Shown: piece after piece, positions 56,205-64,000 of the stretch
How positions within the stretch are numbered: the stretch's first letter is position 1
Layout of the letters: each line of letters begins with the position of its first letter
Assembly: GCA_028015205.1 (NCBI GenBank)
Contig: CM051514.1
Span: 20,910,150 to 20,974,149 of the forward strand
From: Mytilisepta virgata
Taxonomy: Eukaryota > Mollusca > Bivalvia > Mytilida > Mytilidae
Reading direction: 5' to 3'
Length of the DNA: 64,000 nucleotides
The notes under the pieces: model-generated
What the model saw: the letters and a program-made list of their open reading frames with translations, nothing else
Told to the model about the DNA's origin: nothing
The model's database searches: none
Translations under genes and position numbers: made by a program

Positions 56205-57962
56205 TATACCCCTAGTTTGAAAAGCGGAGATATATAGTGATGGGGGAGTCCGCCCGCCCGTTGAACTCCTGACCAGAGCTCCATAGTGATTGGGAGTCCG
56301 TCCGCCTGTTCATCCGCCCGTTCGTATGTCCGTTCGTTCCTCAATCCAGTCACAATATGTTCCATTTTTGTATTCGCAACTCCTCCTTAACTACTTATTA
56401 TAATTTAATAAAGCTTTCTCAGATTCTTTATCATGTAATGCCACTGTGCACTTTTTTTTTATTTTGTAAACACCATGTGTGGGGTTTCTTTTCGCAGAAC
56501 ATGGAGTTTACCATTGCATTATATGGTGGTTTTCATTGTGCATCCACAACTCCTCCTAAACCACCTACTATAAGCTTATGAAACTTTCTAATTCTTAACT
56601 ATTCAAAGGAATTGTGCACCTCCTATTCTGTATTTTGGTCAAATTGATTTTTGGGATTGAACCCTGCCAGTGCTTTATATGGAGGTTATGGGGTACCTAT
56701 TTTGTATCCGCAACTCCGCACAAACAACTTATTATAATTTAATGAAAGTCTCTCAGATTCTTTATCTTTACAATTGTGCACCTCCTATTTTGTTTATGGT
56801 CAAAATCATCAAAATCATTTTTGTGAACTGTTTTACTTTTGGAAAGGGGTGTATCAGTTTTGTATCCGCAACTCCTCCTTAACAACTTATCATAATTGAA
56901 TGAAACTTTCTCAGATTTTAAACTATATAATGCCATCGTGCACCTCCTATTGTTTTACCGGTCAAAATCATTTTTGATGTTTCTTGTTCAAAACAAGGAC
57001 TTTCCAAAACATTGATTTCTTCCGTCCGACTACCTATTTTGTATACGGAATCCTACCTAAACCACTTATTATAAATTGATTTCCCAGATTCTTAACCATA
57101 TAATGCCATTTTGCACCTCCTATGTTGTTTGTGGCCAAAATCATAAAAATCATTTTGCGGAACTTTTTTTTTCTTTTGGAAGTGTGGGGGGAGGGGGAGT
57201 TTACGAATTTTGTATCCACAACTTCTTCTAAACTACTTATCATAATTTAATGAAGCTTTCTCAGATTCTTAACCATATAATGCCATTTTGCACCTCCTAT
57301 GTTGTTTGTGGCCAAAATCATAAAAATCATTTTGCGGAACTTTTTTTTTCTTTTGGAAGTGTGGGGGGGGGGGGGGAGTTTACGAATTTTGTATCCACAA
57401 CTTCTTTTTAACTACTTATCATAATTTAATGAAGCTTTCTCAGATTCTTAACCATTCTATGCCATTGTGCACTTCCTATTTTGTTTATCGGTCAAAATCA
57501 TATTTGGGGTTTCTTTTTTCAAAATATAGACTTACCAAAACATGATTTTTTTTATTGTTTTATAATTCGGGGGTACCCATTCTTGTATCCGCAACTCCTC
57601 CTTAAGGTATCCGGACCATAAATGACCACGTGATTATTCAAACGTTCCCGGATATTCCATACAACGCAATTGAAATGACCTCGGTAATTATCGGCAAACT
57701 TCGGAAATGCCAATATAACTAACTTATTATTACAAACTATGCATATAAGCAACAATGTGTTTTTCATCTTGAGAAATATATATATACAAAATTCCAGCTT
57801 TAAATTGTTTTTTTTCAGCCATTCACGGTCAAAAAGAGATACCATTTTCGAGCGTGATCTATTATGGTCCGGATACCTTAACCACTTATCATTTAATGAA
57901 ACTTTCTCAGATTCTTTATCATATTGACGACATCCCATTTTTTTGTTTATATCAGAATCATT
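56205..57962 (+). repeat. About 165 bp tandem minisatellite element, unit B
   Basis: Units begin near 56370, 56540, 56705, 56862, 57042, 57215, 57393 and 57585. It differs from unit A by a full-length near-identical extra unit around 57290-57460, where unit A instead shows a short 53 bp duplication (31135/31188). It is interrupted by a MITE at 57602-57881. Confidence 0.8.
57602..57881. mobile_element. MITE family 1 copy with exact empty site in unit A
   Basis: TTAA 57602-57605, 272 bp element 57606-57877, TTAA 57878-57881. Inverted ends GGTATCCGGACCATAA (57606-57621) and TTATGGTCCGGATACC (57862-57877). Unit A at about 31405-31425 reads CTCCTCCTTAACCACTT with a single TTAA. Confidence 0.95.
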
Positions 57963-58234
57963 TTAAGGTGGTACCCAACACTTTCACTAAAATTAATTTG
58001 GCTCGTTTAATTTTCATAAAATTGTGACAAAGTATTTACTTTGACCCATTGACAAAAATTTTAAAATTTCAAAACATTTGAACCAACCAATTCATCAGAA
58101 AAATTACACTGATTGTATAGCAGTTTGACAAACACTAGTATTGATCATTGAAAAGCTTAATATTCCCTTAACAACACAACGTTATTAAAACGTTTAGCTG
58201 AGTTATCTCCCTGTAGTGTTAGGTACCACCTTAA
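57963..58234. mobile_element. MITE family 2, TTAA-flanked, with exact empty site in unit A
   Basis: TTAA 57963-57966, 264 bp element 57967-58230, TTAA 58231-58234. Ends are GGTGGTACCCAACACT and AGTGTTAGGTACCACC (one mismatch in the inverted repeat). The empty site in unit A is TTAA at 31489-31492. The end sequence is distinct from family 1. Confidence 0.93.
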
Positions 58235-60920
58235 TTGGTGCTTGTCTAAGCAAACTATGGACGTTAGATGCGGCGGAGTATCAATTTGTGAGCTTTAATC
58301 ACAATACCTGTAGTTTTACCTTGTAATCATATGATACGTGTATTTCGTATGACGGACAAGTATCCGGACCATTCGAATAACCCGGATTTTTCGGGAAACA
58401 TAATGTCATAGACTTCTGTAATGATCGACAATTTTGAGAATTTATTTCTACATTAGAACACGCACCACAAGTGAATTTGACATTTGTATAAGGTAGAATC
58501 ACCCGTAAAGTTCGGAAACACTAATAGTATATACCTAACATTTTAATGGACGTTGAATATATACTTAGAAGTATGTTTCCACTTGGGAATGATATATTAA
58601 GAAATTCCTGCTTAGGTTCCTCGTTCAATTTATTTGCCGTAAAAAATAACTTAATTTACGATCAGTATGAACTATGGTTCAGATAGCTTTGCAGACTCTT
58701 AAATTTAAATTTTCATCACCATGGATAAACGGTAAAAAATTCAGAAAAGCACCACATCGAAAATTTGAATGTGTAAGTAATCCACACCTTGATAAACCGG
58801 TCTGTACATCACTTGTAAAGGTATTGGAGACTTGACTGTCTGAAATTTTTGTAAGGTGTGCGAAGGTAGACTTTTAACCAAGGTATCTTCGTTACATGTT
58901 TCTGTCCGTTTTCGGGCTATATTTCTATTTACTTGTTTCGTGCGGATGCAGTGTTTTGGATGTCATTTCATGTTACAAACTTTGACTTTTGTAAGCATAG
59001 AACACGTTACAACGGTCAAAAATTTATCTAATCAACTTAACTTGTTTTTGTATAAAATTGTGTGTTTTTGTATGTTTTTCAAAGTCTTTTTCTAATTGTT
59101 TTTCCCTTGTCTTGTCTTGATAAGCAATATAAATATGAGCAGTGTCGTCTTGTCATTCAACTTGCAAGTACATGTATGTGACTGTCGTTTGGTTAGAAGT
59201 GTAATAATTTCTATTTTCGCCGTCAGAAAGTCTGGTATTTCTTATAGAATTCTACATGCCTTTTTTTAAAGCTCCTATTCATTTGGTCAATACACCGTAT
59301 TAATTTCTGAAACTATAGTTACGGAAATATTAATACAAAACAATGACTATTAAAGTTTAAAAATCACTTATTTCCTGATTCTACACTCGTATGCGTGACA
59401 AATTACAGTCAATGTATTATTTAGGACGAAACACCCATATTGATCAAACTGCACTAAAATTAATAGAATCAACAGGAAAAGGTGTACTTTAACTCCTCAT
59501 ATAAGTGTTAGTTCGAAAAATAGCATTATAAATATCAAGAAGTAACATCCGATAAAAGGACGAAAAAAGCATAGCACAAGGAAATTACAAATTTTTGATA
59601 AAAACTACGGTTACTGTGGGCAAGCTTATTAAAGTACACGTGTATACCATAACCTGTTCAAATCTATCAAACTTGGATCATTTTCAACTCCAAGCTTTCA
59701 CTTTTGGTTATGTTTCATGATGAGAGAAATAAAATGCACCATTCAAATAAATAAACGTAATTGGTGAATACGTAAATAATACGAACGACATCTACTAATC
59801 TGCTTCCAGATTATATCTTTCCGCTCCGTTGCCGTTGTCGTTTTCGGGCATCAACTTTCTTTCAAAAATCTTTTTGTATGAAACAACTGGGTCAATTTAG
59901 ACAATACGTTCATGGAATGGTTTATGGATATCGATCCATCCATTTCAGACCTTTCCTAATGATCTCAAGTTTGGTACGAATATGATTTTGGGCGTCGAAA
60001 TGTTCTTATTTCGCGTAGACTGAAAGTTTACAGAAAGATTGGTCATAAAAACATCGTATGATACCAGTTCGATGCACAAGATATGCCTTTATGTCAATGT
60101 CTGACTCGTAATTTTTGCTTAAGGCCTTAACATTGACCCAAAATATTAAGGAGCATACTTTAAATGCGAAAATGACTAAGATTGTAAAGCTAAAAGTATT
60201 TGAATACAGAGCGTGACATACCCCTTAGTTTCAATACAATTTAAAGATAGCGTATGTATCTGTTCCGCAGATGAGTACTAGACATGACATGAGCAACATT
60301 GAGGGTATATTATATGAGGCAGGAATTACACTTATCCATCTGAATAACCCGACTTCATCCAATGCTGTTTTAGGTGGTTTGTTTGCTTTTTTAGTGTTGC
60401 GAGTCTGTTATTTGCATGTTCTTATATTTTCCGTCTCGGTTTTGTCTCTGTCTCGGGATTTGTGATTGTTGATGGCCTAAGGATTTTACTTACCTTGACT
60501 TCAAAAAGGTTACAAAATTGTTTTACAATGTTTTGCCTTTCTTCAGTTTGACAAACTGAAATAGTTCAATCATTTGAGTTCCACTAGTTTAATTTTGTAT
60601 TCTTTGTCCGAACTAAGACCAACGGAATGGATTTCGTACCATACCGGTAGCCATTTTGGGCCACGATTTGCCCTTTTATGCTACAAAATGTTAATGTCGA
60701 ACCATATGTAATGTAAGGATCGACATAGATTAGAACTTTTCGTACGGTATGGATATTCAAGACCATTTCATACATGTAACATACGCATATCATACAGATT
60801 TATTTTCATATGGATATCATGAACATTTCGTTCGAAATAGGAATCAATATAATCTAGTACATGTTACATAAGGAAAAAAATTGACAAGCCAGAAATATAA
60901 AATTAAAAAAAAAATACAAT
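58235..60920. other. Non-coding DNA upstream of gene B
   Basis: Close copy of 31493-34230. The open frames at 58856-59095 and 60271-60465 are the counterparts of those in unit A and are not supported as genes. Confidence 0.45.
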
Positions 60921-60929
60921 ATAGAAACT

Positions 60930-61690
60930 ATAGGCTCCCAGAAGCCTGTATCGCTCACCTGGATTCAATTTGCCAATCAACAGTCATATAAGCAAACGTC
61001 TGTATTATTGGACATAATTCTGAAATTACCATGGCTGCCAAATCTGGTTCCAATTGGCTGAGTGCTTTCAGGCAAGAAGATTTTGTAAATGAATTTTCCA
61101 ATAGGGTCTTATGTTAAACTAAGTTCGGCTGTGGTGGCCACCTTTGTTGTCAGTCCTGGTCATCTCACAAAATTCTGAAAGAGGACCACCAACAGACCAT
61201 TTCTGCCAAGTTTGGTTATAATAGGTTCAATGCTTTTAGACAAGACTATTTTTGAATGCATTTTCCCCATAAGGTCCTATGTTAAACTAAGTTGGGCTGT
61301 GGCGGCCATCTAGGTTGACAGTCTGGGTCATCGGACACAATTCTGAAAGAGGACCATTTACAGACCATTGCTGCCAAGTCTTGTTCCAATTGCCGAAGTG
61401 GTTTCAGACAAGAAAGATTTTAAACGAATTTCCCATAGGGTCCTACATGTGTGTTAAACTAAGTGGGCTGTGGCGGCCATCTTGGTTGATCATCCGGGTC
61501 ATCAGATATAATTCTGAAAGAGGACCACCTAACGACCATTGTTGGCATGTCTGGTTCGAATTGGCTCTGTGGTTTCAGACAAAAAGATTTTTAAATGAAT
61601 TTTCCATAGGGTCCTATGTAAAACTAATTTGGGCTGTGGTGGCCATCTTGGTTGACCATCCGGGTCATTGGAACACTTCTGAAAAGCATT
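60930..61690 (-). repeat. About 168 bp tandem repeat element, unit B
   Basis: Equivalent of 34238-34905, with an additional part-unit near 60970-61070 that unit A lacks. The long frame at 61315-61749 is a by-product. Confidence 0.75.
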
Positions 61691-63038
61691 TTCTCTATAA
61701 CATTAAAATTATTTTCAAGCGAATAATATATATTTTGTTTTTAGCGTGATACTTTGTTTATTCTTCTTTTGTCTTACATTTATACACACGTCCAATTAAA
61801 GTTTACATCTGAAAAAAATATAAAATTTAAAAGTAAAGAAATGCATATATAACATTCATACACTGTTATCGGATTTATTTCACTCATACAACACTTAGTA
61901 TCTATTTACCTCAGTTCATGGAATGGATTCTTGCCAGTTTGAAAGTCTAAATGTTAGAACTAAAAGACATTTTTTTTAGGTTGATTAACCCTTTTGAGTC
62001 GTCCAAGAAAACTTAACCATTTTACAATTGTTTTTAAACGCTGCGTTATAGCTTTCGGTCTTCTGAACCAAATGCGCTTTTCACTACGACGACATCTAGC
62101 GGAAAATTTTTTAAACACTCCAAGTCTAAGGAGTTTTTTTATGGATAACTGCAGTGTCTTTAACAGACGATATTTTACAGATGCATAATTTCACTGTATG
62201 TGAATTAATAACTCGCTTGATAAATTGTTCCATTGCATTTTAATTGTTTTGGGAAATTCTTCAACCCCGATTGTCTTACGAAAAAGCTTTGAGTTTTTTC
62301 TGTACTTTCAGTACTTTGATCAAAGGTTATATTTGTACAGCTCAACAATAACTCTGATTGAACGGGTAATTTCAAAAAGAAAAATTAATGCACTTGAAAA
62401 TTTGAAAAAATGAAAAATTTGAATTAACTAACTCAGACCTACCCTAAAATTTGTAAAACCATTATCTTAAATATATTTAATTCTCTTTATGAATATCTCA
62501 TGCAACACGGGAAAGTATTTATTAATTCACTAAAGTCTCTTAGGAAGAGCTCTTTCCATTCTACAGAAAACTACATAGGCGAAATGGTTTTTTCTTTTTC
62601 ATTAAAAGGTGATCGAACGAAAGCGGGCACAAAATGTAAGCTTATTTGTTTCAATTTGTTTCAATTACGACTGCGCTAATTGCATCTGTCATGCTTTATG
62701 TTGATTTAGGCACTCAAATTTTGAAAAGGCCAATCCGCTGGGTTAAGTTTACAGACATTAAGTAGTAATACATGCATTTGACTGAAAATAAAATTATTTA
62801 TATGACTCAAATGTATACTTTATTATTTTCCGTTATATCCTTTTTGTCCTATTGGTGTTAGATAAAGGATACAATGTACCAATTCATAAAATACTGGGCG
62901 CAGACATCTTCTGAAGGGAACATTTAGCGGTGAAATGAATGTGAGAATCGCTGCCCATTGGTCAATATTAAATTAAATAATAAATAATTTTAAACGGCAG
63001 TGGTTCTTCCTTCGAAATATATGAGATAAAACAATTTC
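61691..63038. other. Non-coding DNA, unit B
   Basis: Close copy of about 34910-36265. No exon recognised. Confidence 0.45.
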
Positions 63039-63735
63039 AAATTAGCTTTTAAGAATGTGGGTAATTTCAATGATTTAAGTGGGTTCCTCCTGATTTTTAG
63101 CAAAAATTTATCCCCCTTTTGGAGCCTCATTTTCTGCATAAAAAGCAATGGGAACGTACCATTTTCGTTGTATTAAATTAATCGGATACATTTCCACTTA
63201 ATTGAGGTGCTGTTATTTTTCAAGAAATTAATTTTTATTTTTATGAAATTTTCTTTCATATCTTGGTACCCCCATACATGCCATATGGAGATTAACATAG
63301 AAACCGAATTGGTACTTTGCATTCTAAAGTGTTATTTGGAATTGTTATGAATTAGTTTTCTAAACTATAAACATCCATAACAAATGATAACCAATGTCCA
63401 ATGAAAGTTCTGTATTGAGATCACATGACCGTCACACTTGACATTGCATTGTAATTTATGCTACTTGATTTTATCAGTTACTTCTTCAATTTTATCATTT
63501 TGGGTATTGTTATGTTTCTTCGCCTGTGAGAATTGATCTTCCAAAGATAAATATGATTTGATTTAAAAATGATGACAGTAAACTTTCATTATAATAAAAC
63601 ATGTCATTTCACAGCTAAATACATCTTCATCTTCCCTATGCTAACTCTCATTATACTTATTCGGACAAGACATGAATTTTATTTATATAGATTCATTGAG
63701 TTATAACATATTGGCCAGTACTTTTGATGTTTTAT

Positions 63736-63832
63736 GTACCTTCTTCTCACAATGTATCCGGAAAATTATTATCTTTAGAGCTACATCCGGTAACAACTCA
63801 ATAATAAGAATGGTAGTGGTTAAGGATGACAT
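63736..63832 (-). pseudogene. Decayed lectin exon 5 fragment
   Basis: On the minus strand it reads N-Q-N-V-I-L-N-H-Y-H-S-Y-Y-stop, then a T-G-C-S-S-K-D piece and C-E-K-K-like bases in a shifted frame, aligning with E-N-C-A-I-L-N-H-Y-H...T-G-C-D-R-K-D...I-C-E-K-K. Stops, frameshifts and loss of Cys make it a relic. It lies in an 810 bp stretch (63039-63847) absent from unit A. Confidence 0.65.
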
Positions 63833-64000
63833 TCTGGTTAGGGGATATATTACGTAAAACTAAGTTTTTAAAAAAATAAAATTGGCACGGAAGTTTAGCA
63901 TATTTTTGTTTCTTGATAAAAAATAAAAGAATTAGTTATAAAAGATTTGTACACGCCGATTCTGGACATAATTCACAATTTTCTCAGTTTTTGTAGTATA

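Larger units (their letters stand above)
46997..64000. repeat. Segmental duplication unit B (continues past the window)
   Basis: Matches unit A from about 20670 to 36427. Private insertions are a MITE at 50921-51199, another at 57602-57881 and a third at 57963-58234. Its right end lies beyond the window. Confidence 0.9.

Overview
The window looks like nuclear DNA of a marine bivalve, most likely a mussel (Mytilus or a close relative). It is AT-rich and intron-rich, with short coding exons bounded by GT/AG splice sites. It is packed with repeats typical of molluscan genomes: tRNA-derived SINEs, TGATTGATT-ended elements, TTAA-targeting MITEs and internally tandem 'AGCTCACCTG'-type elements. No operon, ribosomal RNA gene or prokaryotic feature is visible. 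The species call is inference from repeat style and gene families; no database was searched.

Region 1 (about 1.2-18.6 kb, plus strand) holds a small tandem gene family. Two apparently intact copies each have a TATA-like box, a non-coding first exon and two coding exons (2536-2713 + 3247-3665, 198 aa; 12498-12663 + 15665-16083, 194 aa). A third copy is a broken relic with a SINE in its 3' flank (about 17.9-18.6 kb). The proteins have a conserved G-H-T motif followed by an N-C-S-T-T motif and a triple tryptophan. That His-then-Cys order is suggestive of a circularly permuted papain/NlpC-P60-like fold, but the function is unproven. Between the copies lie a decayed Mutator-like transposase (4.9-6.4 kb), an 8 x 50 bp satellite (6.98-7.38 kb), several hairpins and otherwise empty DNA.

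Region 2 (about 20.7 kb to the window end) is a large tandem segmental duplication, offset about 26 kb. Unit A (20.67 to about 43 kb) and unit B (47.0 kb to beyond 64 kb) each contain one intact five-exon minus-strand gene, of 365 and 363 aa. Each encodes a type II membrane C-type lectin with a tyrosine-rich cytoplasmic tail, one transmembrane helix, a stalk of 18-residue repeats and a C-terminal C-type lectin domain split over three exons. All exon phases agree (1,1,0,1), which strongly supports the models. Between the units are extra lectin-domain exons without tail or stalk exons: one set at 39.2-42.9 kb with a stop codon in its WIGL motif, and a second partial set at 45.6-46.9 kb with a destroyed splice donor.

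Mobile DNA has marked the units after duplication. Unit B carries two TTAA-flanked MITEs whose exact empty sites survive in unit A, while unit A carries a private 437 bp repeat insertion, a SINE and a G-rich hairpin. Together the genes suggest an expanding immune or environmental-recognition lectin cluster beside an expanding family of small putative hydrolase-like proteins.
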